This document shows, piece after piece, positions 6,600 to 18,200 of a stretch of 29,744 nt of DNA. The number at the start of each line of letters is the position of its first letter. The first letter of the stretch is position 1. The DNA lies in IMG/VR virus record IMGVR_UViG_3300023180_000279, positions 1 to 29,744 of that record, one strand, 5' to 3'. The notes below the pieces were generated by a model that saw only the letters and a program-made list of their open reading frames with translations, did no database searches and was not told the origin of the DNA. Position numbers and translations under genes: made by a program. The DNA is from a virus.

Positions 6600-9500
6600 G
6601 CTAATGCGATTACCCTCAGATCTCTAAATCTTGGAGCATGAGCTTCATTGGATCCACTCATGACAATCTTGATTCTGAATCCAGTAAACTGCTCCAGATC
6701 ATCAACACTAAATTGATATTCAAGGAATTGGTCATCTTTGCTTGATGGGACAAATGCATCCGATCTACCACTATTCTTTGTAGAATCGATGATAGTATCA
6801 CCAAATCCATCACCATCAGTATCGCGGAGGTTATCATAACCAGGGAACAACTCAAATGATTGTTCAACATCGCTCGAATCTGCTCTAAAGAGTTGATAAA
6901 GAACTCTGAAATCAGCAGATGAATGTCTATAAGCACCGAGCAACACTTTGAGTGATGTTGCTGGTTGACTCAGAGATATCTGGTTAGAGACATAAACCGC
7001 AGTGTGTGGATCACCCTCAACCAACTTAACATCACCATTAGAAACATAATCGCCAACAGGTGAGTTAAGTCTATTTCTTCCAAAAACAACGGCAGAATTC
7101 TGAGTATCAATCACTGGTGATAAGTTAGAGTCATTAGAACTCATATTGATTCCAACAGTGAATGATTTGTTTCTTGGGAGATCGGTGAGTCTTGTAGTTT
7201 CATTTCTTTCAGAAGCAACAAGTCTTGTTGAAGAAAGAACATTTTGTTGATTAATCTCTACAGATTCAAATCCTTGATCAATGAATGAAACTTCAGATCC
7301 ACCTGCGCTGGTTCCAGAAACAGATCTGATCTGTGCCGAAACTGTAGTTGTTTCACCAGGAGTTATTACATTAAACTGAGGCAATACTGTGTTATATTGA
7401 ATGTTTCTAGAAGCAGAAATATTCTCACCACCAACAGAGTTTTCTGAAGTGAAACTCAGTTGAGCATCACCAGAAGCTCTGGATCCTCTGTTTATTTGAA
7501 TGTAATACTTGTCAAGATCTGCCTCTGCCTTCAGAGTAGCGTCTGTTGGCAGACTGTGGTTAGTGTTAATCTTGGTAAGAGAAACACCATTCAGTTCATA
7601 AGGATAAACCTTATCGTTGATATTATGAGCTCTAATGAGAGAACTGTCAACTCCTCTTGTTCCTATTCCAAGAGTTCCAGCGCCACCACTTCCAGGAGTG
7701 ATTCCGCTGTAGAATATAATCTCATTATTAACCTTGAGGTATCCAGTTGATGTGGAGATACCTTCGAATGTTGCAAACAGTGAGGTATTTGCGACTGAAA
7801 TTGTAGTGTCGTTTATTCCAAGAGCAGCATCCAGTGAAGATGGTGAAGTGTTTGGATCAATATTTGCAAGAGTGATAACGTTGTTATCAGCGTGCATTCC
7901 ATGGTTATATTGAGTTACTTCAATAACTCTTCCATCATACAGAGAACTTACAGTAGTTGAAGATGTAATATCCGTGTTAGCGAAGGAAACTGCAGTTCCA
8001 TTGCTATAGACGACCAGATCTTGACCAGAGGTCAACTCTTCACCTTGAACATTTGTTAGATACAAGGTATCGAAACCATTCAAAGTCGTTACAGAAATCT
8101 CAGCGCCAGTTCCTTTAACAACACTACTTGTAGTGATTCCGAGTAAATCTCCCACTACATATCCATTACCAGTATTTGTTATTGCTGAAATACTAGAAAG
8201 TTCGCCAGAAGAAAAGACTAAAGTTGCCTCTGCTCCAGTTCCAGATCCAGTGATAGAGTAGAGTGGAACTCCTGCAAAAGTTCCGTTACTATATCCAGCA
8301 CCAACTCTGGAAGAAGTTACGGTATTTAATCTTCCACCAACTTGCTCAATGTATCCATGAGGACCACCTGCAGCAGTTGTATCACTAACTTTTCTTCCGA
8401 TTACTAATGTAGAATCGAGAGCGGATGTTGTTGTGATACCAACTTTTAACTTTCTTGGAAGAGTTCTGATTGCATTGCTAATGAGATTTGATGAATCATC
8501 ATTAGTATCAAGAGTTGGATTGTAGAAGTATGCAGTTCCAGAATTGCTTGTGAAGTTTGCTTTGTAAAGCTTAAACTTCAGATCTTCAAACTGGTTAGGA
8601 GTCCAAATAGTGCCGTTTTGTGACTTGAAGAGACTTCCACCAACATATTGCTTGGTTACAATAACGCTTTCTGCATCAGGTAAAGTTGTCGTATTTACCG
8701 TTCTCTCACCCATTCTGGCAATCCATGCCTCATAGTTATCAGAATATGGTGAAAGAATAACAATCGCATATTCTGTGTCGGGTTGCAAGTAAATTGGTGA
8801 TGGGAAGGTTACCTTAGTAGCAACAGAACCATCGGTTGAGGTATTGACCTGAGATGGGTCGAGCGTAACCCTTGCATAATCTTCAACGAGTTGATCAGTT
8901 GGAGTTCCTAACTCTACTGTTCTAACTTCAACAGTTACTTTCTCATTTTCATCCTTGCTTCCGAAGAAGAGATCGACAGAAGTTAAGAATGCACCAGTTT
9001 CATCGACAGTAAATGTCTGTGCCAGTGGATCTTTACCACCGCCTCTGTTTGCAGGTGGTGCTGGTGGTGGTGGGGGTGGTCTTCTAACAACAACTCTAGT
9101 CTGTCTGTAAGTATCTACAATTCCACTAGAACTATAAGTGGTTTCTCCACTACTAATCAAGAGACTTCCAGGCAGAGGTTCGGCATTTGTTGAACTTGAA
9201 GTCAACTTGAATGTCTTGGAACCAGTTGTAAATCTAAGAGGAGGCAGTGGTGATGCGAGTGGATTTCTGAAGAAGAATGCTCCACCAAGATCACCGAAAG
9301 TATCGGTAACAAGTCTAATATTTGAAACAGATGCTTGAGCACCACTAGTTTCACCGAGAAGAACCATTCCAGTGGTAATATATCCACTATACTTACCTAA
9401 TACTTCATCAGATAATGCTTGAGCATCAATATTCAAAACGGTCGATGATGCTGAATATGTTGTTGGTAAGTTAGTTCCTCTATTATAAGGATTGAGTGAT

Positions 9501-12500
9501 AAAGTTGTTGTTGGATTATTATATGTTCCAGTCTTATGGTTTGGTTGAACAACTCTTGCTGAGAAGAGATTATTGCCACCAATGAATCCTTTAACAGTTT
9601 CACCGACTTGGAATGACCCCGAAGTCATTGTGATTTCGATCAGTTTTGGAATAATATCAAGACCACTAGACCCATCAAAGAATGGATAGTATCTGGTCAG
9701 TGGCTTGAGACCACCAGCAGCAAATGCTACGTTTCTGGAGCGAATATGTGTATCAGGATTACTTGAGATCTTGATGGTTTCAATGTATGATCCATTGAAA
9801 TCACCGGTGATCGTTCTTGTGCCACCATCAACGTAAACGTTTCTGACCCAGTTATCAGATGCTGGGGACAACTCAATTCTTCCATTGAATTCAATCATGT
9901 TGAAAGGATTGACATTCTCTACTCTTGATGCAAGAGGTTGCTCAATCCAATCTTTCTCCACATACTTGAGAGTAATCAAGTCTCCAGTCTTCTGGACATT
10001 TGAATCAAGAAGACTCAAGTTTGAACTGAAGTCTGCAGTATCTGGATTGAGAGAAGTATTTAAAGATATCTCTGGTTTTATGGAGTAGAAGTCAATAGGA
10101 GTCAATAACTCACCATTTTCTACATCAATGTTAGTGCTCGATAAATCTTTATCAAGTCTCTGAGTATCTTTAAAGTCATCTACAAAGAAACCAGACTTAA
10201 ATCTGTCGAACCCATCAATATCTCTTACTTGGAAAGACTTGGTATCAAGTTCTAACAAGGAGAGTGATGTTAAAGTTTCCAGATTGGTAACTCTATCATC
10301 AATCTTACCAATATCTCTCATAGTATATCTTCTATTATCAACCAGAGTGATTACTGCATCATCTGGGTTGTAGAGATATGCTGGATATTTGATAGTTGCA
10401 ATATCCATTGCCTCTTCAACATTCAAAGGTGCCTTTGGATTAGTTGAAGAAACGCCTTTTATTACACTAAAGTTTCCTGACTTATCGAGAACAACTTTGT
10501 CAACTCTTGGTAAGTAGAAATCATATCCAATAAGAGAACTTTCGCTAGGAGTTACAACCAGAGTTGGATTAGTTCCGGTGGTTGCAAACGTTCTACTTGC
10601 AAAAGCAAATGGTGAACTTGTTGTTGATGAGAAGGATGAAACTCTTGGTCTAAAGTCTAGAGTGTCAGAAGATCTTACGCCAGTTGGTAAGATTGGCATA
10701 TCTTTTGCAAATCTTTCATCATCATATGAGTTTACTGTATATACATCACCAATGTCACTCGCAGGTACATCATAATAGTCGAATATGATTAAGAGTTGAT
10801 ATGTTGGAATATATCCATCATTCTTTCTTACGATTCTTGAGTAATCGTAATATTGCTCTCTGTGACCTTTATCGAGATAGAACTTATTGGTAATATCTTG
10901 ATAGTTACCAAGATTCAATACCTGAATAGTGGAAACTATATTAGACTCTTCAAACTCTACGATTTCTCCAACTGAGAATCTATTTGAGTTTAGGTATACA
11001 AACTCAACTTTAGTTGCTGAAGATCTTGTTACTACCTGAGCAATCGCTCCATTAGTCTTACCAACTATTCTTTCACCAAGAATGGAGTTGGTATCCAGAC
11101 CTAAACCAGCTGGGAACTCTGCAGAGTCTAATACTGGTGCGCTTGTATTATATGATTCATATACGGCAACAACTTTAACAACATCTGGAAGATTCAGAGA
11201 GATTTCTTTATCTTCAACTCTCAATCCATAGAATGAGTTGGGTGATAACCCAGTGATAGCAGTTGAGATTCCTGCAGATGTCTTTGCTACAGTTACTTTC
11301 TGACTTCTCTGATATTCTTTTTTCTTATTTCTAATATCGTTCTTCTTAACTGTTGTATTAACAGTAACGTTATTAGACTGAGATGCAGTGAGACCAGTAA
11401 TTGTAATAGATGATCCACCAGTTGCTAATGTAAACTGATCTGAAGTAAGATCTTCTACTTGACCGTTGGAATAGTGAACACTATATCTTTCAGAATCAAA
11501 TGCTTCGAAGAACGCACTCGTTATACCAGTTGATGAAATCGGGATTGTTAATGATCCTGTAGCATCTGTTGATTCTTCTCTAATCTGTTTTGATACAATG
11601 AGATTTGAATCTGCAAGATTTACTGATGCTACATTATCGGAATCAATCTTAGCATAAAGACCACCTTTCTCTCTTACAATTGGATTAGCAAGCGAGAAGG
11701 TAACAGTTTCAGTTCCTCCTGGGAGAGAACCACTACAAACATCCGAAATATCAGCAACTGATACTACAGTCATTGATGTCCCATCAGCAGCAACGGCAGA
11801 AACTCTGTTGAATGTTTCAGTGCTAAGACCAGAAATCTGGTATCTAATGATGCTATCAGTCTTGATGCCAGCGAAAGAGTTGCCAGGTGAAGTTACATTA
11901 CCACCACTTGTGATTCTGATGGTGTCAGTAATACCAAAAGTCTTTGGAAGAGATCTTTGAAGAACTGTATCACCACTAAAATCAACTTTTAACTCTGCAG
12001 TGATTGCTGTAGAGTCTTGATAGACAGATTTTACATCCTGAATACCATAAACCTTAATAGACTTGACCGATCTTGAATACTCTGTGGTTTCATTGATCAG
12101 AAGACTCTCACCAGCAATGAAAGTTCCCGATGTTTGTGTAAGAGTTATTTCTGCCCCAGAAGCAGCAGTAGTGACGTAACCAGATGCACCACTACTTACA
12201 CCTCTGACATACGATGTAGCAGGGCACTGACCAGATGATAAAGACTCATTAAGAGTTAACTTGGTATATGTTTGAACATCGAAGAGATACAAATCCCATT
12301 CGGTGCTATTATCAGTATATGCAGCATCAGTCAAACTGTAAGAGTAAACTCTTGCTTCACCAATTTCAATACCATCAGCAGATGACGTAACAGTAGATGA
12401 CTTTCTTCTGCTTTGGAGTTTTACAGTATTTGAGTTATTGTTTACACCAAGGAATGGAGTTCCAGCAACATTATTTACTCTCAAAAGAGTTCCAAACTCA

Positions 12501-13675
12501 AATGGAACTAAAGATTGAGATACTGACTGCTTATCCCTTGGTTTTTCTACATCAAGAATAGTTGTAGCAGAAGACTCAATATCATATCCTCTGACATATG
12601 CTTTGCCAGGAGATACCTTTACGGAGACAAGATCATCTGATGGTGTATTACCTTGATCAGTCTTTTGTGAAGATGTATAGACGCCTTCATTAGAAAGACC
12701 ATCATTTAAAGATTCCTTTACTTCAACATTAAATCTACCTACAGAATAGTCACCAGACTCTTCGTAAGTTCTCTTTGCAAAGTAGTCTCTAATGACGCTA
12801 TATTCTGACCTATTCTGTAACTTTTTGAGTTCTCCACCATCAACTCTAACTAACTCTACAAATGTTTTATCATTATAATCTGTTAGTGATTTTTTTGATA
12901 AAACTGTAGAGATCTTAAGTCTATCTGCTCCTGGAGCAGCATAGTTTGAATATCCTTTAGCGTTATCATAAAGAGAAGGATCGTCTTTTGCAGTTACCAG
13001 TTCTTCTACAATGGTAAGACCAACTCTGTAGGAAGGATTTGCAGTATATGCATCAAGAACTATTTTGTCAGAAGCAACATCGACAAATGTTCCTCTGATA
13101 AAATAGACACCTGCTCCGATAGAAACTGCAGTGCCGCGAGCAGAAGCAGAATCTGCTACAAGAGTTGCTACACTCTCACCTTCATTTACTGTTGTATTGC
13201 CGTATGTAAAAGCATTTTCGGTAATAAGAACTTCACCATCTTCAAAATACTCTACATCATTGTTTGTTCCTGACTTAAGATACTTTACAAAGAGTGTTAA
13301 GTCGGTAATGCCATCTACATCAGAAACTGGCAGGTATTTGTCTACTATTGCTACAATATCTGATGACTCACCTCTAAGTCTCTTTCCAACCAAACTAGAA
13401 GCATATACTTCAACATCAATACCAAGGTGATCTTGATTTATTCTTACGGAATAGTATTCGGGATCATAACTAACGTTTCCAGGGATCACCATTGATCCTT
13501 CTTTGAAAACGTGACTACCGAATGATTCTACCTGATTCTGTAGGATTGACTGTAAAGTCGTTAACTCCCTAGCTTGGATTGGATATCCTGGTTTAAATAA
13601 GACCCTATAGAAGTTATTGTCCTTATCAAAGTCGTCATAATAGGGGCTTATATTGAGGTTCGTTTTTTGTGGCAT
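6596..13675 (-). CDS. DUF4815-type giant virion structural protein
   Basis: A 2,359-residue protein. The N-terminus (NLNISPYYDDFDKDNNFYRV, then PGYPIQARELTTLQSILQNQ and FKEGSMVIPG) is the DUF4815 signature typical of marine T4-like phages. The following parts are long beta-rich, Ser/Thr-rich stretches. Residues ~1531-1541 form a proline run (RRPPPPPPAPP) that looks like a hinge; it is followed by DPLAQTFTVDETGAFLTSVD, a likely jelly-roll segment. Residues ~1790-1845 carry a GAGY/GNGY beta unit like those in gp14. Near residues 2284-2293 is DTDGDGFGDT, a calcium-loop-like motif, and the C-terminus ends in a compact FTGFRIKIVMSG...PRFRDLRVIA domain. It follows gene 8 after 3 bases, where T4 has genes 9-12, so it probably forms the baseplate periphery or a host-contact fibre. 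The exact role is unknown. Confidence 0.85.
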   Translation of the reverse strand: MPQKTNLNISPYYDDFDKDNNFYRVLFKPGYPIQARELTTLQSILQNQVESFGSHVFKEGSMVIPGNVSYDPEYYSVRINQDHLGIDVEVYASSLVGKRLRGESSDIVAIVDKYLPVSDVDGITDLTLFVKYLKSGTNNDVEYFEDGEVLITENAFTYGNTTVNEGESVATLVADSASARGTAVSIGAGVYFIRGTFVDVASDKIVLDAYTANPSYRVGLTIVEELVTAKDDPSLYDNAKGYSNYAAPGADRLKISTVLSKKSLTDYNDKTFVELVRVDGGELKKLQNRSEYSVIRDYFAKRTYEESGDYSVGRFNVEVKESLNDGLSNEGVYTSSQKTDQGNTPSDDLVSVKVSPGKAYVRGYDIESSATTILDVEKPRDKQSVSQSLVPFEFGTLLRVNNVAGTPFLGVNNNSNTVKLQSRRKSSTVTSSADGIEIGEARVYSYSLTDAAYTDNSTEWDLYLFDVQTYTKLTLNESLSSGQCPATSYVRGVSSGASGYVTTAASGAEITLTQTSGTFIAGESLLINETTEYSRSVKSIKVYGIQDVKSVYQDSTAITAELKVDFSGDTVLQRSLPKTFGITDTIRITSGGNVTSPGNSFAGIKTDSIIRYQISGLSTETFNRVSAVAADGTSMTVVSVADISDVCSGSLPGGTETVTFSLANPIVREKGGLYAKIDSDNVASVNLADSNLIVSKQIREESTDATGSLTIPISSTGITSAFFEAFDSERYSVHYSNGQVEDLTSDQFTLATGGSSITITGLTASQSNNVTVNTTVKKNDIRNKKKEYQRSQKVTVAKTSAGISTAITGLSPNSFYGLRVEDKEISLNLPDVVKVVAVYESYNTSAPVLDSAEFPAGLGLDTNSILGERIVGKTNGAIAQVVTRSSATKVEFVYLNSNRFSVGEIVEFEESNIVSTIQVLNLGNYQDITNKFYLDKGHREQYYDYSRIVRKNDGYIPTYQLLIIFDYYDVPASDIGDVYTVNSYDDERFAKDMPILPTGVRSSDTLDFRPRVSSFSSTTSSPFAFASRTFATTGTNPTLVVTPSESSLIGYDFYLPRVDKVVLDKSGNFSVIKGVSSTNPKAPLNVEEAMDIATIKYPAYLYNPDDAVITLVDNRRYTMRDIGKIDDRVTNLETLTSLSLLELDTKSFQVRDIDGFDRFKSGFFVDDFKDTQRLDKDLSSTNIDVENGELLTPIDFYSIKPEISLNTSLNPDTADFSSNLSLLDSNVQKTGDLITLKYVEKDWIEQPLASRVENVNPFNMIEFNGRIELSPASDNWVRNVYVDGGTRTITGDFNGSYIETIKISSNPDTHIRSRNVAFAAGGLKPLTRYYPFFDGSSGLDIIPKLIEITMTSGSFQVGETVKGFIGGNNLFSARVVQPNHKTGTYNNPTTTLSLNPYNRGTNLPTTYSASSTVLNIDAQALSDEVLGKYSGYITTGMVLLGETSGAQASVSNIRLVTDTFGDLGGAFFFRNPLASPLPPLRFTTGSKTFKLTSSSTNAEPLPGSLLISSGETTYSSSGIVDTYRQTRVVVRRPPPPPPAPPANRGGGKDPLAQTFTVDETGAFLTSVDLFFGSKDENEKVTVEVRTVELGTPTDQLVEDYARVTLDPSQVNTSTDGSVATKVTFPSPIYLQPDTEYAIVILSPYSDNYEAWIARMGERTVNTTTLPDAESVIVTKQYVGGSLFKSQNGTIWTPNQFEDLKFKLYKANFTSNSGTAYFYNPTLDTNDDSSNLISNAIRTLPRKLKVGITTTSALDSTLVIGRKVSDTTAAGGPHGYIEQVGGRLNTVTSSRVGAGYSNGTFAGVPLYSITGSGTGAEATLVFSSGELSSISAITNTGNGYVVGDLLGITTSSVVKGTGAEISVTTLNGFDTLYLTNVQGEELTSGQDLVVYSNGTAVSFANTDITSSTTVSSLYDGRVIEVTQYNHGMHADNNVITLANIDPNTSPSSLDAALGINDTTISVANTSLFATFEGISTSTGYLKVNNEIIFYSGITPGSGGAGTLGIGTRGVDSSLIRAHNINDKVYPYELNGVSLTKINTNHSLPTDATLKAEADLDKYYIQINRGSRASGDAQLSFTSENSVGGENISASRNIQYNTVLPQFNVITPGETTTVSAQIRSVSGTSAGGSEVSFIDQGFESVEINQQNVLSSTRLVASERNETTRLTDLPRNKSFTVGINMSSNDSNLSPVIDTQNSAVVFGRNRLNSPVGDYVSNGDVKLVEGDPHTAVYVSNQISLSQPATSLKVLLGAYRHSSADFRVLYQLFRADSSDVEQSFELFPGYDNLRDTDGDGFGDTIIDSTKNSGRSDAFVPSSKDDQFLEYQFSVDDLEQFTGFRIKIVMSGSNEAHAPRFRDLRVIALA

Positions 13676-13678
13676 TTT

Positions 13679-15226
13679 TTAAAATTCCAGGATAATTTTA
13701 ACGTCTTCTTTTTGTCTAGAATTTCTTGTAATCAAGGGGCGATTATCAAGATAGATGACATCTCCCGTCCCTTTATTTATCTCAGGTGAAGAAAGTCCAT
13801 TTGTAAACTGGGTTCCCAATGAGATCAACTTTGATCCAGTAGGATTGGTTGTAATACCAGTAAATCCAGTGTCAATTGATCCAGAGAAACCACCAGTTGT
13901 AGTGACTGCATTTGCAGTTGATTCAAAATCTAAAACCTTAGATTCTGTAGAAACGCCAACATAATCAACATTATCGTATGTTGATTGGTTCAAGAATAAA
14001 GATCTATCTGTAAAATATTTTAAAACCTTTGTTTCACTATCATAGGATGCTACGAATCCTTTTGCGATTCCACCTGTGACTGTTTGATTGATCTTATCAC
14101 CAATGGCAATAGATCCAGATGTTGATGAAAACTTAAGAGCATTTAACGAAGAAAACTGATTTTCAGTGTATTTTGAAGTAGATCCATTTGCTGTTGGATC
14201 TTTTACAATACCAATCTGAGCAAATGATGTATCGATTGGGAAGTCTCTTGTAGAGTCATCAAATCTTGCATAGATCAATACTTTATCAGCACCCAACTCT
14301 TTATAGATGTCATATCCATGACCCCTAGATGGTGGGATAATGGGAATCAGTTTTGCTTTTGTTGAAGAACTAGCATTGATTGACCCAAGATCAACCATAC
14401 CATAGGTATATCCCTTACCACCAGAAGAGACGACGGCATTGGTTATGTTTCCAGTACTATTAACTTCGACAACAACTTTTGCCCCAGATCCATCACCAAT
14501 AACATTCAGTTCATGGGATCCTTGAGAATATCCAGCGCCACGAGTATGAATATAAATCTTCTTTATCTGATTTTCATTTACATCAGAATCTGCATTTGTT
14601 CTGACTGCACTTATCTGAGAGTTTGTTGATGTTGACCAATCACTTGGTAACGAAATATACTCTGTGGAATCAAACTTGATAATATCACTTGGCGAAACGG
14701 TAAACAAATATTTCCAAATATACCCATCTCCACTAACTCCCGCTGCAGATGGTTCCAAGTCAGTAAACGTTGGTTCATCTAAAGAAGCATTTCCAGTCGT
14801 ATTGATTCCTGAAGATCCATTATCAATACAAATATAAACTTTATACTCACTATTAATAACATAGTAGTTTGAGTCATAAAGTCTAGAGGACTTTGTGACT
14901 GGAGACAAATTCGCCAGACTATAGTCATGACGATACATTTCATATTTTGTTCCCCTGGTCCAGTCAATCCTCCTGGCAAGTCTCCTCACATTTGTTGAGG
15001 TTACTCTCTTACCATACATTGCACTATCACCAACAAAGTTGGTATAATCAAAGTTATCAGTAGGGTTTGGAGTATCAGTATCCCAATCGGAGTCTCTTCC
15101 GTATCCAGAAGCAGCAGGATTTGCCAGTCCGACAAAAACATAGTAAGAGTTAGAACTGTCACTGACAGAATCTACAAAGTTACCAGCGTTTAATATTCTA
15201 AACTGATCTGTTACAATTGCCGCCAT
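13679..15226 (-). CDS. 8: Baseplate wedge protein gp8
   Basis: Peripheral baseplate wedge component; in T4 gp8 is a dimer bound to gp7 and gp6. Matches to T4 gp8 include AIVTDQFRILNAGNF at the start (T4 AIVTSKFRTEKMLNF), a VFVGLANPA segment, RRIDWTRGTKYEMY (T4 RRDWGDTRYPDPY), GDGYIWKYLFTVSPSD (T4 GDGYVWEYLFEIPPD) and the C-terminus IYLDNRPLITRNS...DVKIILEF (T4 IYMENRPPIIMAM...EINILFTF). At 515 residues it is longer than T4 gp8 (334). The extra length lies in the middle and C-terminal half, including GAGY/GKGY units at ~227-279. Its ATG is 18 bases after an exact late promoter and has no clear Shine-Dalgarno; the DUF4815 gene starts 3 bases after its stop. Confidence 0.93.
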   Translation of the reverse strand: MAAIVTDQFRILNAGNFVDSVSDSSNSYYVFVGLANPAASGYGRDSDWDTDTPNPTDNFDYTNFVGDSAMYGKRVTSTNVRRLARRIDWTRGTKYEMYRHDYSLANLSPVTKSSRLYDSNYYVINSEYKVYICIDNGSSGINTTGNASLDEPTFTDLEPSAAGVSGDGYIWKYLFTVSPSDIIKFDSTEYISLPSDWSTSTNSQISAVRTNADSDVNENQIKKIYIHTRGAGYSQGSHELNVIGDGSGAKVVVEVNSTGNITNAVVSSGGKGYTYGMVDLGSINASSSTKAKLIPIIPPSRGHGYDIYKELGADKVLIYARFDDSTRDFPIDTSFAQIGIVKDPTANGSTSKYTENQFSSLNALKFSSTSGSIAIGDKINQTVTGGIAKGFVASYDSETKVLKYFTDRSLFLNQSTYDNVDYVGVSTESKVLDFESTANAVTTTGGFSGSIDTGFTGITTNPTGSKLISLGTQFTNGLSSPEINKGTGDVIYLDNRPLITRNSRQKEDVKIILEF

Positions 15227-15244
15227 ATTAATAGCTTTTTTCTA

Positions 15245-15252
15245 TATTTATA
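15245..15252 (-). promoter_or_regulatory. T4-type late promoter TATAAATA for gene 8
   Basis: Exact TATAAATA on the coding strand in the 27-base gap between the gp7-like stop (TAG ending at 15254) and the gene 8 ATG. With T4 late spacing, transcription would start near 15239, giving a leader of only about 13 bases. It would drive gene 8, the DUF4815 gene and the small genes behind it. Confidence 0.82.
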
Positions 15253-15253
15253 A

Positions 15254-18200
15254 CTATCCTAGATCCTTTCTAAGACCACCAGTATCTCTCAATCCATATC
15301 CTCTTCTCTGAATCGTTGGGAAAGTAGTCAATCCAGAGTCAACTGTTAATCCTGTTACACCGATTGAGATTGGTGATGATGATCTAGTGAAACCAGACAA
15401 TCTACCCCAAGAGAATCTTCCAACAGGGCTGGTTGTAAATCCAGTTATTGCCAATCCAGTAACATCTGTTGATGAAAGAATGTTGACAGTGATGTCCGCA
15501 TTAGATCCACCTGGAGTATTCAAACCATTAACAACATAAACATTATCCAGGAAAGTGGTTCCAACACCAACAACTGAAGTATCATGACTGTCGATTGAAG
15601 TTACACCAGATCCAATAGGAGTATTGAAAATGTAGATTGGATATCCAGTGCTGAGACCAGTGAATGATGATGCATTCAAGAAGAACTTGAGAGCAAGATC
15701 TGTTCCGATTCCAGCAACTGTTGTGATACCAGTGATGATTCCAGAAGATCCTTGGACCGTATCAATGCTGAGAATGTTCTCATAAGTTACATTAGCAGTT
15801 GGTGCAAGAACCGTAGGTGGATTGGATGTTGTATACCCAAGACCTGGATTCGTGATTGTAAGTGAAGTTATGATTCCACTGGTTATTGAAGCAGTTGCGG
15901 TTGCGGTTGTTCCAACACCAACACCGATCGACTTAGGTGCAGCGATTGAAATGGAGGTAGATGCTCCAACATATCCAGATCCACCACTTACGATAGACAG
16001 TGAAGAGATGGTTCCTGCTGCAGAAACAACAGCAGTTATTGCTGCTGCTACAGGATCTCCACCAGTAACAATAAGAGCATCAACATCTGCGATAACAATA
16101 GAAGACTCATTTTCTTCGTAGTTGAAGAATTGGGCATCATCAACAAATATTTCAGTATCTGAAGAGCTCAGATCACCAATAATCTTTGCAGTTGGATAGA
16201 CTTGAGACTCAATAGAATCTCTAGACTTATAAACATCATCTCCACTGATTCTGACATCTCTCTTTTGCTTGGACCAATCTACTGGTTTGTAGTTATTTTC
16301 GTCTATTCCGAGACCGGAATAGATATTGGTCTCAACCAAGTCAGAAGAATTAACGCTATACACCAATCTTGATGTCTGAGATACGGTATCATCAATGGAG
16401 TTGTTCTTGCGAACTCTCAATGTATCGCCAGATTTTACAAGTTCATTTACATCTACGTTAAGACTATCAGTTCCTCTAGTTCCTCTATAGAAGAAGATAT
16501 CAATATTATCACCTTCATCAGGTGCTTCAGTGAATGTGATAGAAGTTCCACCTTCAAATCTGTAACTTGAACCTGGTTCTTGAATGACACCGTTGATAAA
16601 GATCAGCAGAACACTATTCAGATCAATCTTAGAAGATCTTGAATCATTTTCATCAATTTCAAAACTTAACAACTCACCATTGTAGTAAAGTGGGAATCTA
16701 GTCTTTACGCCATTCTGAAGGGAGTCGATAGGATCGATGAAGTCAAGTTCTCCAAACTGCCAAGCAGAGAAGGAATCTGAGAATGTATCTAAAACTGTTA
16801 GTTCAAACTGACTGACAGGAGAAGAAAGATTTCTATCTGTAACCAGACCAACAACAGTAACTACATCACCATTTCTAAATCCATATCCAGGTCTAGAAAT
16901 CTTGAATGACTTGACTTCAAACAGTGTAGATCCAATACCAACAGAAGTTGATGCTGCTCCAACCTCAAGAGAAACTAAGAGATTGGATCCAGTATCCGTT
17001 GTTGCTCCAAATCCAACTCTAGAAACACCTACAACCTCAAGATTTTCATAAGATGGTTCTGATACGAGAATAGAAGGATTGGTATATCCAGTTCCACCAG
17101 CGCCAACGGCGAATGACAAAGTTCCACCAGCACCAACAGTTGCTGTAATAGAAGCAACATCTCCAACGTGACCACTTTCAAATACTGTTACACCAATAGA
17201 AACGATTCCATTATATCCAGATCCAACAATATCCGTAGATCCAAGACCAATGGAAACAATAGATCCACCTGCCCCAACAACAGCAGTTACAGATGCTCCA
17301 ACAAGAGGTGCATATCCAAGACCAGGTGTTGATCCAAGAGAAACGATAACTCCGCCTCTTGGTAACTGATTTTGATTAACATCATAAGTTGACTTCAGAA
17401 TACCACCAGTTGTTGTAACTCCTGTAAATATGACATTTGATCCACCACCACTTTCAGCAAAACTATAGTTGTTGCCAACATTGTTGTCTGTTGTTGGTGT
17501 TTGGAAGATATCGTTGATAAACAGAATACCACTTCCAGTCTCAATACCAGTTGTATTTGCTCCGCCAACATTTAATCTATATGTTTGACCTATACCAGTG
17601 AATGACTTGGAAATATTATCGAAAATTTTGTTTCCACTGTAATCATCTCTCAGGTATACTCTTGCATTAAATGATGATCTAGCAAATGGGAGATTGCCAG
17701 AATCTACAGTGCTCACATTGTTTCCGAGTGGTGCTTCTGTAAAGTGAATCTGATTACCTGCGATATTGAATCCTCCAAGATAAACTCTTGCTTCAACACC
17801 ATCGGTATGTGATGTTGCCGAAGATCCTACAAATCCTCTTGTAGACTCAATAAGATTAAAGGTTCCAATACCTGTGATAGGACCGATAGTAGTCGTTCCT
17901 AATCCTACAGAATCAACTCTTACATACTCATTTTCTATCTTAAGGATATCTCCTGGAAGAATAGAAGATATTCCAGAGAGAGTGAAGAATGTTGATGCGG
18001 CAGAAACGGTTCCACCATTAAAAGCAAGGTTATGACTTACTGGTGTAAACGCTATTGGACTCTGAACAACACCATCAACGGTTACGATGGATTTCTCCAT
18101 CTTCTTATCCATTTCAAGTGTGTGAGCATTTCCAGTTCCAACAGAGCTGAATGTTATTGCAGTTCCAGCAATAGCATTTGCTCTGGTCGTTGCCAGTTTA

